Shown here in pieces: positions 1 to 7,600 of a DNA stretch of 64,000 nucleotides; positions within the stretch are counted from its first letter, which is position 1, and each line of letters begins with the position of its first letter. The stretch is from JBKQVT01 sp963804825 (GTDB lineage Bacteria; Planctomycetota; Planctomycetia; Pirellulales; Thermoguttaceae). The stretch is taken from contig CAWDRV010000006.1 of assembly GCA_963804825.1 (NCBI GenBank), positions 682,001-746,000 of the forward strand, written 5' to 3'. The notes beneath the pieces are model-generated. The model was not told the DNA's origin. It was given only the letters and a program-made list of their open reading frames with translations, and made no database searches. The translations under genes were made by a program, and so were the position numbers.

Positions 1-16
1 CCCACGTGTAGTGCCC

Positions 17-61
17 GCCCCGCTTTGCGGGGCAAGCCAAACCCACGCCCTACGGGCGTGG
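17..61. repeat. Two adjacent GC-rich perfect stem-loops
   Basis: Two hairpins follow each other: 7-bp arms at 17-23 and 27-33 around TTT, and 8-bp arms at 43-50 and 54-61 around TAC. Neither is followed by a T-run, so a classical intrinsic terminator is not supported. They sit just upstream of the ATPase gene in the mobile region. Confidence 0.5.
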
Positions 62-143
62 TCGATTAGGTAGCGAGTGTGTAGAAATCGGTTCGCCGGG
101 GCGGGATTCTACCCCAGCAGACGATGCACCCAGTTGGGCGGAC

Positions 144-1082
144 GTGCGAGAGCTGGTGGCCGGCATCAAGTGGTTGGTGCGCGGCTGGATTCCTTACGGC
201 ATGGTGACGGGACTTATCGGCCAGCCCAAAGATGGCAAGTCGGCGTTTGTGCTGGGCGGACTGGTCCGGCCGATCATCACGGGCTCTCATTGGTTCAACG
301 GCCTGCCTGGTCCCAAGCCCGGTTTTGTGCTGTGGGCGGATACGGAAGGCTCAGCCGGGATCAACGTGCAACGGGCAGCAGATTGGGGCCTGCCGGAAGA
401 TCGAGTTAAGGTGCCCTTTCCGGACGACCCATTGCGGCCGATCAATCTGAGCAACCCGGCGGACATGGAGAGGGTGGAGGCAGTGATTTGCCGCTACAAG
501 ACGCCGCTCGTGGTGGTCGATTCGTTCCGGGGCGCGCACAGTGAAGACGAGAACAGCAGTCGTATTGCACAGGTTTTGCAATCGCTCACCACGATTGCCG
601 AGCGGACCAAGGCCGCCATCGTCGTCATTCACCACACGAAGAAGATGGGGCCGGATGAGGAGATGAGCGCCAATAGCGGCCGGGGCTCCAATGCCTTCTT
701 GGCGATGGTCCGTTGCCAGATTGCACTGGACCGGCCGGACCCCAAGGGCGAATGGCGGCGCGTGCGGGTGCTCGGCGAGAACTTAGGAACTGCCCCACGG
801 CCGGTCGGCTTTCGGTTTGTAGAGGGCGGATTGGAATTTGGAGACGCCCCGACAAAGCCCCACAGGCCGACGGAACAAGACGCAGCGGAAGATTGGCTGC
901 GACAGCACATGAAAGCAGGCAAGAAATACAGGGCGTCGGAGGTGCTGGCCGAGGCCCAGCAGCACGGCCACGCCAACCGAACGGTACGCAAGGCCGCGAC
1001 CGGACGGTTGCGAATCTTGCCAGAATCAGTGCGGCGCGATGGCAAAATCGCGGGATGGAACTGGCAGCTACCGGCCGAGTAA
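144..1082 (+). CDS. RecA/RepA-like AAA ATPase (AAA_25 type), N-terminus uncertain
   Basis: This is a P-loop ATPase of the RepA/AAA_25 kind found as replicative-helicase or primase partners in phages and mobile elements. Counting from the GTG at 144, Walker A GQPKDGKS is at residues 26-33, Walker B PLVVVDS at 121-127, an HHT motif at 163-165, and a glycine/arginine loop SGRGSNAF at about 178-185. The C-terminal ~75 residues look like a winged-helix tail. The frame stays open upstream of the GTG to a stop at 9-11, and the residues just before it (DAPSWAD) read like the family's usual lead-in, so the real start is probably upstream, perhaps in another frame through an indel. The neighbours are a zinc-finger primase-like gene and a terminase pair, which fits a role in element replication. 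The ATPase fold is clear; the exact substrate is not. Confidence 0.8.
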   Translation: MRELVAGIKWLVRGWIPYGMVTGLIGQPKDGKSAFVLGGLVRPIITGSHWFNGLPGPKPGFVLWADTEGSAGINVQRAADWGLPEDRVKVPFPDDPLRPINLSNPADMERVEAVICRYKTPLVVVDSFRGAHSEDENSSRIAQVLQSLTTIAERTKAAIVVIHHTKKMGPDEEMSANSGRGSNAFLAMVRCQIALDRPDPKGEWRRVRVLGENLGTAPRPVGFRFVEGGLEFGDAPTKPHRPTEQDAAEDWLRQHMKAGKKYRASEVLAEAQQHGHANRTVRKAATGRLRILPESVRRDGKIAGWNWQLPAE

Positions 1083-1114
1083 GGGCCGGGGGTTTTTAGG
1101 GGCCGCATAGGCCG

Positions 1115-1239
1115 CTAGGCCCCTAGAGGGAGAAATATAGGTATTTATAGATAACTAGAAGCCTAGGGGCCTAGGGGCCGACCAGCAAAAAGCTAGCGGC
1201 CTAGGGGCCTAGAAGGCTCCGAAAAAGGCGGGCCTCTAG
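1115..1239. repeat. CTAG-rich repeat cluster between ATPase and primase-like genes
   Basis: This non-coding gap (1083-1260) contains nine CTAG tetramers (1115, 1123, 1155, 1163, 1171, 1193, 1201, 1209, 1236) set in direct and inverted copies of a GCCTAGGGGCC-like core. An imperfect inverted pair links 1109-1126 with 1194-1212, with AT-rich sequence (1131-1158) between the blocks. Iteron-like spacing and position next to replication genes would suit an origin or an autoregulatory operator; this role is inferred. Confidence 0.55.
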
Positions 1240-1260
1240 CCAAATAATAGGAAAACAAGA

Positions 1261-2184
1261 ATGACCCTACTTGAATATGTGGCCGAGAAACTGATGGGGC
1301 CGCCCGTCTCGCGCAGCAAAGGCTGCTCGACTTGGGTTTGCCCGCACCATAACGACCATCGCCCATCGTTCGTGACCCGCGCGCCGAAGCCCGGCTACAA
1401 GGACCGCTTCACCTGCTTCGGCTGCGGCTGGTGGGGTGACGAGTATGACCTGCTGCGGGAGTTCTACCCGAGCGAGAACTTCCCGCTGCTGCAAAACCGG
1501 CTGGATGCCTTGAGCGCCGAGTACCGCCGCGCAGCGAAAGCGGGGCCGGAAGCCGCCGGTGTTATTCTTCCGGGGACGGGGAGTACCAAGCCGACTGAAG
1601 GCCCGCGCAACGACCGGCGCGACCTGGACGGGGCATGGGCCGAGTTTATGGACGACCTACGCGGCTGGGGGCTGGGTCAGGACTTCGCGCTCAGCCTGCT
1701 CACCAAGTTCTCGGAACGGTGCGAGACGAATAACGTGGGCATGGATGCCCTCTTGAAATACTGGCGGGACTTCGATGCTTGGATTGCCGAGACGGACCAG
1801 CAACACCTGGAGGAGTGCGACGACCCGCAGTGTGACACCATCGTCTGCCGTGCGGCGCGGGGCCTGCCGCCGCTGACGCCGGCCGAGCTTGGGGCGCAGC
1901 CTATCAATGGGAGCAGCAAAAGATGCGAAGCCGACAATCAGCAGGGATTGCCCGAAGCTACGGCTGAGATGTTCGCTCTGGTCAATCAAGGGCCGGCCGA
2001 GTGGATCAACGGAGATCGGGAGCTTGATATTCTGCGGACGTTCGCCTTCTTCGCGGAGATTGCCAAGCGGAATCGCGTGGACCTTGAGATGCTTGCGGCG
2101 AACGCGGCCAAGTACATAATCGCCGTGAAGGCGGAGCGGCGGACGGAGCAACACGTAACCCGTGGAAACGGGAGGGCAAAGTGA
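1261..2184 (+). CDS. CHC2-type zinc-finger protein (primase-like) with a second Cys-rich motif
   Basis: The N-terminus carries a DnaG-like CHC2 zinc-binding site, C27-P-H-H30 followed by C52-F-G-C55, in the layout used by primases to bind template DNA. No TOPRIM domain follows, so it is either a stand-alone zinc-binding partner or works with the upstream ATPase. Residues ~125-200 form a domain shared with the next gene: a helical stretch, then a motif H-x3-C-D-D-x2-C-x4-C-R-A-A-R-G that could bind a second metal. The remaining ~100 C-terminal residues are unrecognised. The gene overlaps the next start as TGATG (2182-2186), suggesting translational coupling. At 307 residues it is shorter than DnaG (~580). 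I am confident of the zinc finger and less so of a primase role. Confidence 0.75.
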   Translation: MTLLEYVAEKLMGPPVSRSKGCSTWVCPHHNDHRPSFVTRAPKPGYKDRFTCFGCGWWGDEYDLLREFYPSENFPLLQNRLDALSAEYRRAAKAGPEAAGVILPGTGSTKPTEGPRNDRRDLDGAWAEFMDDLRGWGLGQDFALSLLTKFSERCETNNVGMDALLKYWRDFDAWIAETDQQHLEECDDPQCDTIVCRAARGLPPLTPAELGAQPINGSSKRCEADNQQGLPEATAEMFALVNQGPAEWINGDRELDILRTFAFFAEIAKRNRVDLEMLAANAAKYIIAVKAERRTEQHVTRGNGRAK

Positions 2185-2483
2185 TGAGTAGCAAAGAAGT
2201 GAAAGCCTTGCTGCGGTTGCACGGAGTTTCGGATGCGGCTCTGGCCTTGGATGATTTTGTCGAGGACTTGGCGGCCCTTGGGATCGACGAACTATTCGCT
2301 TACCGACTATTGCTCCACGCGCAGCGGCGAGCGCATGAGAATGGCGTCCGCTTGGACGACATGGCGACGCATTGGAACGAGTTTGAGCGATGGCGATTCG
2401 GGCAAGAGCAAAAACACTTTAGGCAGTGCGATGATGCCAATTGTCCGCACGCAATTTGTCGCGCTGCCCGTGGAGAACCATGA
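2184..2483 (+). CDS. Small protein paralogous to the Cys-motif domain of the upstream gene
   Basis: This ~99-residue protein aligns along most of its length with residues ~125-200 of the preceding gene: an aliphatic/helical segment, W-x-x-F-E/D-x-W, and then the C-terminal H-x3-C-D-D-x2-C-x4-C-R-A-A-R-G motif. The start is probably ATG 2184 (GTG 2181 is in frame), with GGAGGG at 2170-2175 as ribosome binding site and overlap with the upstream stop. The shared Cys/His pattern suggests metal binding. I do not recognise the family; the pair looks like a gene-domain duplication. It probably acts with the replication module. Confidence 0.65.
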   Translation: MSSKEVKALLRLHGVSDAALALDDFVEDLAALGIDELFAYRLLLHAQRRAHENGVRLDDMATHWNEFERWRFGQEQKHFRQCDDANCPHAICRAARGEP

Positions 2484-2644
2484 ACGTGAAAGCGATGCTG
2501 GAAAGCCAAGCCCGAAGCGGAACCAAAAGCGGACCCCAATGCGGAAGCGGAACGGAAACCAAGAGCGGTAAGCCCCCAGCCCCAGCCCGGCCAGCCTCGC
2601 CGCGAAAAACCCGGCAAAACCCGCCCTGCCAAGGCGGCAAATAG
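2480..2644 (+). CDS. Possible small basic protein, unknown
   Basis: A 54-residue frame begins at ATG 2480, overlapping the previous stop as ATGA, and ends at 2644. It is rich in Lys, Arg, Ser, Gly and Pro with no recognisable motif. The stop/start overlap is the main support; low complexity argues for caution. Confidence 0.35.
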   Translation: MNVKAMLESQARSGTKSGPQCGSGTETKSGKPPAPARPASPRKTRQNPPCQGGK

Positions 2645-2707
2645 TTTACCGAAACCTAGGCGAACCCCAATAAACCGCGTGAAAAACGACCTATTACGCC
2701 CTGAGCA

Positions 2708-2725
2708 TACTACTTCGCGGTAGTA
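2708..2725. promoter_or_regulatory. Perfect palindrome upstream of terminase small subunit
   Basis: TACTAC (2708-2713) and GTAGTA (2720-2725) form 6-bp arms around TTCGCG, about a dozen bases before the ATG at 2737. It could be an operator or a short attenuator. The same hexamers recur in swapped order at 7839-7852 near the right end of the element. Confidence 0.4.
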
Positions 2726-2736
2726 AAACCGCCCCT

Positions 2737-3257
2737 ATGGCCCATAAACCCTCTAAGCTAGAAACCCCTCACGCCGGCCCCTCTAACGCCAAAACCCCTG
2801 CCCCACGCTTCGGGAAGGGCCAGCCCGCGACCTATTGCGGCGTGAAGGGCCGGAGTGGTGCCCCAAGGGGCAACGCGAACGCGATCCGGCATGGGCTACG
2901 TGGCGGCTCGCTGCCCAAGGGCTGCCAGTATGTTGAGCACGCCGTGAACTCCCTGCGCCGGCAGGTGGAGGAGCTAGTGCTAGCCACGAAAGGCGAGATA
3001 GGCATGTTGGACGCAGCCGCCATCAACAGCGTCTTGAAGTGGGAAAGGCACGGGATGTTGGCGGCGCACTGGCTGCGCCACGAAGCAGCGAAACTATCCG
3101 CCGGTGACAGGCTCAAGTTCAGTGAGGCCATCGCCAAGGCGTCCGACAGTAGGGACAAGGCGCTGCGGACGCTGGGGCTGGAAACTCAGCGCGTCAACCT
3201 TGGCTTGCACTGCCTGATGAGAGCAACAGCAACGGGAACGGGGAGGCCAAACCATGA
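2737..3257 (+). CDS. Phage-type terminase small subunit-like protein, frameshifted near its end
   Basis: The gene lies immediately 5' of a terminase large subunit and carries the GNANAIRHGL-type motif (residues ~46-55) common in small-terminase-like proteins of metagenomic phages, followed by a helical region. The downstream frame would run on to 3381 inside the large-subunit gene, with an implausible Arg-rich tail. A one-base shift near 3205 instead gives a natural ending (LPDESNSNGNGEAKP) whose TGA at 3255-3257 overlaps the large-subunit ATG at 3254 as ATGA. I therefore place the end at 3257 and treat the shift as an indel, although a programmed -1 event cannot be excluded. Expected role: recognition of DNA for packaging. 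Confidence 0.6.
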
Positions 3258-4837
3258 TCGACCAAAAGACCTTTCAAGGCTACGCCGCAAGCCCGGCCGC
3301 TTTCCGCGCCGACCTGCTCGTGGATGTAGATGGGACGGCCCGGCGCTTCGGCGACGTGATGGACGATTGGCAAAAGGCTGACTTCGCGGCCCTGGACCCC
3401 GGCTTGAAACGTGCGGCGGGCCGGTCGAAAGCCGATGCGAAGATGCGGGCGTACTATGAAAGGCCACGGGGGCACTCGAAGACGACGGACTTGGCCGTTA
3501 CGGCGATTTGGGCGCTGGCCTTTTCCACCCGGCCGCTCAAAGGCTACTGCTATGCGGCGGATAGGGACCAAGCCGGCCTGTTGCGCGATGCGATGCAGAC
3601 CATCGTGAGGTTGAACCCCTGGCTTGCGTCTATCCTCACTATCGAGGCCCACCGCGTTGTAAACACGGCAGCCGGCCACCCCGGCGAAGGCGGAACGCTC
3701 ACCATCGAGGCATCAGATGTTGGTTCATCGTTTGGAATTCTGGCGGACATAATCATCGCGGACGAACTGACGCACTGGGCGGGCGATGGTTCCCTGTGGC
3801 ACAGCCTGATTAGCTCGGCGGCCAAGCGCTCCAACTGCCTGCTGGTCATCATCTCGAATGCAGGCTTCGCCGACTCGTGGCAGTGGCCGGTCCGCGAAGC
3901 CGCCCGCACCGATCCCGCATGGGTTTACTCGCACCTCGACGGCCCGCAAGCCTCTTGGCTTTCCCCGGAAAGGCTGGCGGAGCTACGCCGCATGTTGCCG
4001 ACCGTGGCGTGGGAAAGATTGGTGGGTAACAACTGGGCATCCGGGCTTGGCGATGCACTTTCACGCGAGGATATCGAGGTGGCGTTCCAGGCCGACCTAA
4101 AGCGCATGACCGGCGCGGAACCGGGATGGCTCTGGGTGTGCGGGGCGGATTTATCCTCGACCAGAGATTGGACGGCGTGCGTTGTCCTTGGCGTGCCATG
4201 CGGCGGCCGTGCGGAGCGCATCCGTCTAGCTCACCATCGAATTTGGAAGCCGACGCCCGGCAAGAAGATCGACCTGCAAGAAGTTGAGCGGCACATCCTC
4301 GACCTGGACGCCCGATTCGGCTTGGAAAATGTTGCGATTGATGTTTGGCAGGCCGAGCTTCTCGCCAGCCGACTGGAAGGGCATACCCAACATCGTAGAC
4401 GCAACCAGCGCCGAAGGCTGTGGACCCACCCTTGGGTCCGGGCCATCCAGGCCAGCCCGGCGAATCTGCGGGACCAATCCCTGTTGGTCACTCAATACTT
4501 CACCGACCGCCATTTGCAACTATACCCATGCGAGCCCCTGCACCGCGACCTACTGAAGCTCAGGGCGCAGGAGATGCCATACGGCGTGCGCTTGGTCAGC
4601 CCGCATGACAATGAAGGGCATGGCGATACGTTCTCGGCCTTCGCCTTGGCCCTGGTGGTTGCGCATGAGTGGGCGACGAAGCGCCCCGCCGTGGTCAAGA
4701 GCATGGTGCCGTTCACCGTCCATTCCATGACGGACGCTGGCAACCCGATGGATCACAGTTTTGAGCACAAGATGGGATGGTCCACGCAGATCGGCCCCCG
4801 GCCATCACTACCCGGCTTTTGTTCCCGAGAATTTTAG
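3254..4837 (+). CDS. Phage terminase large subunit (ATPase-nuclease)
   Basis: This is the packaging motor protein. The ATPase half shows a Walker A-like RPRGHSKT at residues 70-77, Walker B ADIIIADE at 164-171 (Glu171 catalytic) and a coupling motif SNAG at 201-204. The RNase-H-fold nuclease half supplies candidate metal-binding aspartates at 299 (CGADLSS), 363 (AIDVWQ) and 458 (GHGDTFSA). The length (527) is normal. Residues ~375-390 are abnormally Arg-rich, and another frame across 4377-4425 gives a smoother reading (GIPNIVDATSAEG), so a compensating indel pair is likely there. No portal or capsid gene follows. Start ATG 3254 overlaps the small-subunit stop. Confidence 0.85.
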   Translation: MIDQKTFQGYAASPAAFRADLLVDVDGTARRFGDVMDDWQKADFAALDPGLKRAAGRSKADAKMRAYYERPRGHSKTTDLAVTAIWALAFSTRPLKGYCYAADRDQAGLLRDAMQTIVRLNPWLASILTIEAHRVVNTAAGHPGEGGTLTIEASDVGSSFGILADIIIADELTHWAGDGSLWHSLISSAAKRSNCLLVIISNAGFADSWQWPVREAARTDPAWVYSHLDGPQASWLSPERLAELRRMLPTVAWERLVGNNWASGLGDALSREDIEVAFQADLKRMTGAEPGWLWVCGADLSSTRDWTACVVLGVPCGGRAERIRLAHHRIWKPTPGKKIDLQEVERHILDLDARFGLENVAIDVWQAELLASRLEGHTQHRRRNQRRRLWTHPWVRAIQASPANLRDQSLLVTQYFTDRHLQLYPCEPLHRDLLKLRAQEMPYGVRLVSPHDNEGHGDTFSAFALALVVAHEWATKRPAVVKSMVPFTVHSMTDAGNPMDHSFEHKMGWSTQIGPRPSLPGFCSREF

Positions 4838-4870
4838 ACCCGAACCCTTAACCAAAAGGAGAAAAAGACG

Positions 4871-5095
4871 ATGCGTTATGCAACGCCTCAGGATTTTCAG
4901 AAGTATCATGGCGTGACCCCGGAGACGCCGATGCTGCGTCCCCATCCGCACGCTGCATTTTTCCTATTGCCGGACGGCGCGGCGGTGAACGCATCTATCG
5001 CCAACGATTTTCGTGAGCCGTCAGAGGATGAGGACAAGCGCGCGGAGGCAGTTTTGCTCTATCGCAAGGCGCGTATTGAAAATGCTTGCGACTGA
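4871..5095 (+). CDS. Small hypothetical element protein (74 aa)
   Basis: A good ribosome binding site (AAGGAG around 4856) precedes ATG 4871. The product has no motif I recognise; the C-terminal half is charged and probably helical. It overlaps the next small gene (ATG 5082 within its last codons), consistent with an operon downstream of the terminase. Confidence 0.5.
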   Translation: MRYATPQDFQKYHGVTPETPMLRPHPHAAFFLLPDGAAVNASIANDFREPSEDEDKRAEAVLLYRKARIENACD

Positions 5096-5324
5096 GTTTG
5101 CAAGGCTGCGGGCGTCCTCGTATTCGATCACCGCCCGCCGTAGCATCGGCGGCCTGGGCCGGGACATTACAACCGCGACCGATGACGATCTTCGGATGCT
5201 CGGCGAGGGTGTACTTGGCCGCATCAAATACCTGAAGAGCAAGACGGCGACCTTGCGTGGGCAAATTTCCGTCAGCGAATTCAAGAATCGCCGGAAGGCA
5301 ACCGACTTGGTGGCCCTTTTTTAA
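5082..5324 (+). CDS. Small hypothetical element protein (80 aa)
   Basis: The natural start is ATG 5082, overlapping the stop of the previous gene at 5093-5095. The product is basic and mixed helical, with several Arg/Lys pairs, and ends in VALF. No family is recognised. Its position in a head-to-tail run of small genes after the terminase suggests co-translation. Confidence 0.5.
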   Translation: MLATEFARLRASSYSITARRSIGGLGRDITTATDDDLRMLGEGVLGRIKYLKSKTATLRGQISVSEFKNRRKATDLVALF

Positions 5325-5359
5325 CTGAACCTGATTACTGAACCCTTTTTCTAGGAGAT

Positions 5360-6064
5360 ATGATGAGTTCTACATTAACACTCAACGAACGGGAGCAGGT
5401 ATTCGACGTTCTCATCAACGACTGCGCGGGCTGCGGGTGGCGCGAAAGCGACCGCCGCACGCTGCGCACCCTCAGCGACCGCAGCTTGGCCGCGCTGGTG
5501 AGGCAAGGCGGATTGCAGTTCACGGAGGATGGTCGGCTGGTTGTCAACGGCGGCGTGCCGCGCAGCAGCGGCGACGAGGACGCGGATGAGATGGCCCCGC
5601 AACCCACGTTCCGCTTTCGGAGGCGCGACCTGCGCCAGGCCGGCACGGCGGATGCTGATGCGGAGATGGTGCCGCCAACGATCAACTGGGAAGGCGACCC
5701 AATGGACGCGGCCGGCGGTGGACCGCGCGGCGGTGCCAAGGGCACCGGCAAGAAGGACTGGCAGGCCGACGGCGATGTGGCACCTTACCCACGGGAAACC
5801 TATTCGGATCGGAAAAACGTAATCGCCGGATTCAACGACCGGGATGAAGAAGACGAAGATGAAGACGAAGACCAGGACCAGGAAATGGCCCCACCTTCCA
5901 CCGGCATGACTCTGGACGAAATTTTCCGATACAAAACGAGTCCGAGTTATATCGCGGCGCATTCATTTGCAGGGCCGGGTGACGGACGTGGCTTGGCAAG
6001 CCTAGCCGGCGGTGGGAACGCTGCCGGCCGAGCGGATGCGGGCAACTTGCGTTCCGATACCTGA
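5360..6064 (+). CDS. Hypothetical protein with acidic low-complexity stretch
   Basis: AGGAG at 5353-5357 precedes ATG 5360 (second ATG at 5363). Residues ~1-60 look like a small folded helical domain with two cysteines (DCAGCGW). The middle is Gly/Pro-rich, and residues ~160-175 are an almost uninterrupted Asp/Glu run. The tail is Gly/Ala-rich and probably disordered. I do not recognise the family. In phages, acidic linkers of this kind occur in scaffold or decoration proteins, but nothing here proves that. Confidence 0.55.
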   Translation: MMSSTLTLNEREQVFDVLINDCAGCGWRESDRRTLRTLSDRSLAALVRQGGLQFTEDGRLVVNGGVPRSSGDEDADEMAPQPTFRFRRRDLRQAGTADADAEMVPPTINWEGDPMDAAGGGPRGGAKGTGKKDWQADGDVAPYPRETYSDRKNVIAGFNDRDEEDEDEDEDQDQEMAPPSTGMTLDEIFRYKTSPSYIAAHSFAGPGDGRGLASLAGGGNAAGRADAGNLRSDT

Positions 6065-6379
6065 TACTCACTCGCGGGCAAACCCAAACGCCGTGGCACG
6101 TCGCTACGGCAAGGGAAAGGGCCGGCGATTCGCTCATCCGGCCCTGTCCGCCGCTTAAACATACGAAGAAAACAATGCGTGAAAAAGGGGACGCTGTTCT
6201 TCGTTGCAGCGCGATGGCTTATGCCTCCAGCGGGCGAGATGGCTCGGTCTCCACCGCTCCGCTGTCCCCTGGAACCGTGGGAGCGCGGCCGTGGGCTTGT
6301 TGCCCGAAATGGACCGTTTTAGGTCAGGCGGTCCGGCGTTGATGGCGGCCGCGCTCCCAATTAGGAAAGCTACGCAACC
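6065..6379. other. Gap with no convincing gene
   Basis: A 55-codon frame (ATG 6175 to TGA 6342, plus strand) is present but has no ribosome binding site or motif. Otherwise I see only GC-rich sequence between two small element genes. Confidence 0.4.
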
Positions 6380-6634
6380 ATGCGTGTAACCTTTGAGGGT
6401 CTTTGCCAACTATCGGCGGACGTGCGCCGCCTGCGCGACCAGGCCCGCACCATCGCAGCGACTTGCCCAGTGGACTGGTATCGAGAATGGGTGGGCCGAT
6501 GCGATCCGGTAATAGAGGCAGCACGCGATGTTGCGGAGGACCATCGGCTGAAGCAGCAAGAAGTATTGCAGACCGTGAGGGCCGGGCTCCTCCAGGTTTA
6601 CAACATCACCCGGCAACGAGCAAACAAAATATGA
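6380..6634 (+). CDS. Small helical hypothetical protein (84 aa)
   Basis: The product starts at ATG 6380 and is predicted from its residue pattern to be almost entirely helical (heptad-like Leu/Val/Ala with Arg/Asp/Glu), perhaps a short coiled coil. The stop (6632-6634) overlaps an ATG at 6631 in ATGA form, but that following 42-codon frame has no other support. Function unknown. Confidence 0.45.
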   Translation: MRVTFEGLCQLSADVRRLRDQARTIAATCPVDWYREWVGRCDPVIEAARDVAEDHRLKQQEVLQTVRAGLLQVYNITRQRANKI

Positions 6635-6680
6635 ACACACCGGCGGGCGCACCCACCGTCGCGGCTCGTCGCCAAGAGGG

Positions 6681-6854
6681 ATGGGTGCGCGGGTCGCAAT
6701 CGCTCCGCGACACCGCCGGAATAAATTATGCTCCGGCCCGCTGGAGCGTGTGGGCTTGAGCACGGGGGGCGCTGGCGAACATGGCGGCGCTGCCGGCCCA
6801 ATGGCCACCGGCAGTTGCGGGGTAGCTCCTTTCTCCGCGACTGCCGACCCCTGA
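6681..6854 (+). CDS. Possible small protein, Gly/Ala-rich C-terminus
   Basis: A 57-residue frame (ATG 6681, stop 6852-6854) ends in a Gly/Ala/Ser-rich tail. The start follows AAGAGGG at 6674-6680, too close for an ideal ribosome site. A competing frame (6631-6759) covers the same bases, and I cannot decide between them from sequence alone. Confidence 0.25.
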   Translation: MGARVAIAPRHRRNKLCSGPLERVGLSTGGAGEHGGAAGPMATGSCGVAPFSATADP

Positions 6855-6872
6855 TGAAACACGAGGAGATTT

Positions 6873-7493
6873 ATGCAACCAACAATCCTACCGAACGTCA
6901 CTTCCCTGACCACGAACCGTTGCACGCCGACCGTGGCGCAGGAGGAAATTGTGATTAACGCCGTGGCAATGGTGCCCGCGCCGATCCTGCGTACCCTTGC
7001 GTGGAGGGGCGCGCGAGTTGAACTTGTCTCGGGCAGCACCATCGCCGCGCATCCAATAGCAAACGGCCGGCGCTGGAGTGGCCTAGCGGACCGGCAACGG
7101 CTGCGGCATAACGCGCTCCATGAAGTAGCACATCTATGCGACGATCTCATCGGGCGTCCATCGCAAGGCCCGGTGTGGCAGGCCGTTTGGAACAATGCGA
7201 AACGCCGGTGCAACCTGACGGAGGACGACCGCAGCAGCGCCGGGGAGTATCTCGCAAACTCATGCGCCCGACACTGGTTGGGCGAAAACATCCCGCACCG
7301 CGAAACCTTGGAATTCGTGCGATCCCTCCCTCTTCGATTCGTTCACAATGCGCAAGGCAACTTACAACCAAGGTCTGACGTGCCAAGTCTGCGGCATACC
7401 GCTGCCGGACCGCCCGCCGAGCGCTCCCCCGCCGAAGTTTTGTTCGAATCGGTGTTGCAGTATTTCGCTCAAAGGCCGGTCCCCGTGGAATAA
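6873..7493 (+). CDS. HEVAH zinc metallopeptidase-like protein
   Basis: A zincin signature H83-E-V-A-H87 followed by LCDD, with a likely third ligand Glu125 in GEYLANSCARHW about 38 residues later, matches gluzincin-type small domains such as those of the anthrax-lethal-factor/ATLF-like group. GAGGAG at 6863-6868 precedes ATG 6873. The first ~80 residues are unfamiliar and there is no signal peptide, so the product is cytoplasmic or delivered. The last ~40 residues overlap a separate zinc-ribbon frame (7348-7500) and read less naturally, so the true C-terminus may differ by an indel. In the element it could act in maturation, lysis or defence; this is inference. Confidence 0.65.
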   Translation: MQPTILPNVTSLTTNRCTPTVAQEEIVINAVAMVPAPILRTLAWRGARVELVSGSTIAAHPIANGRRWSGLADRQRLRHNALHEVAHLCDDLIGRPSQGPVWQAVWNNAKRRCNLTEDDRSSAGEYLANSCARHWLGENIPHRETLEFVRSLPLRFVHNAQGNLQPRSDVPSLRHTAAGPPAERSPAEVLFESVLQYFAQRPVPVE

Positions 7494-7500
7494 CTGTTGA
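7348..7500 (+). CDS. 50-residue zinc-ribbon protein
   Basis: A short frame from ATG 7348 to TGA 7498-7500 encodes C12-x2-C15-G-x-P-L-P then K-F-C32-S-x2-C36, the classic small phage/mobile-element zinc-ribbon layout (CxxCGxPLP...FCSxxC). The four cysteines should bind one zinc. It overlaps the 3' end of the metallopeptidase frame in a different register. The motif is too specific to be chance, so one of the two overlapping readings must give way or they genuinely overlap. Confidence 0.55.
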   Translation: MRKATYNQGLTCQVCGIPLPDRPPSAPPPKFCSNRCCSISLKGRSPWNNC

Positions 7501-7600
7501 GGTATCGGCCGAAGACCCGATGGCCTACGTGCTGTCCAAGAACCTGCATCGCCGGCACCTAACTGCTAGCCAGCGCCGATGGTCGGCAGCAAGGCGCGTT
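7493..7600 (+). pseudogene. ParB-type / methylase-associated domain fragment
   Basis: The frame through 7520 reads VSAEDPMAYVLSKNLHRRHL-TASQR, a segment typical of the helical region following a ParB-like nuclease domain in phage and mobile-element proteins. The catalytic ParB part upstream is missing, and the sequence after ~7590 degenerates into Pro/Arg-rich translation to 7972. I interpret it as a truncated remnant. Confidence 0.5.
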
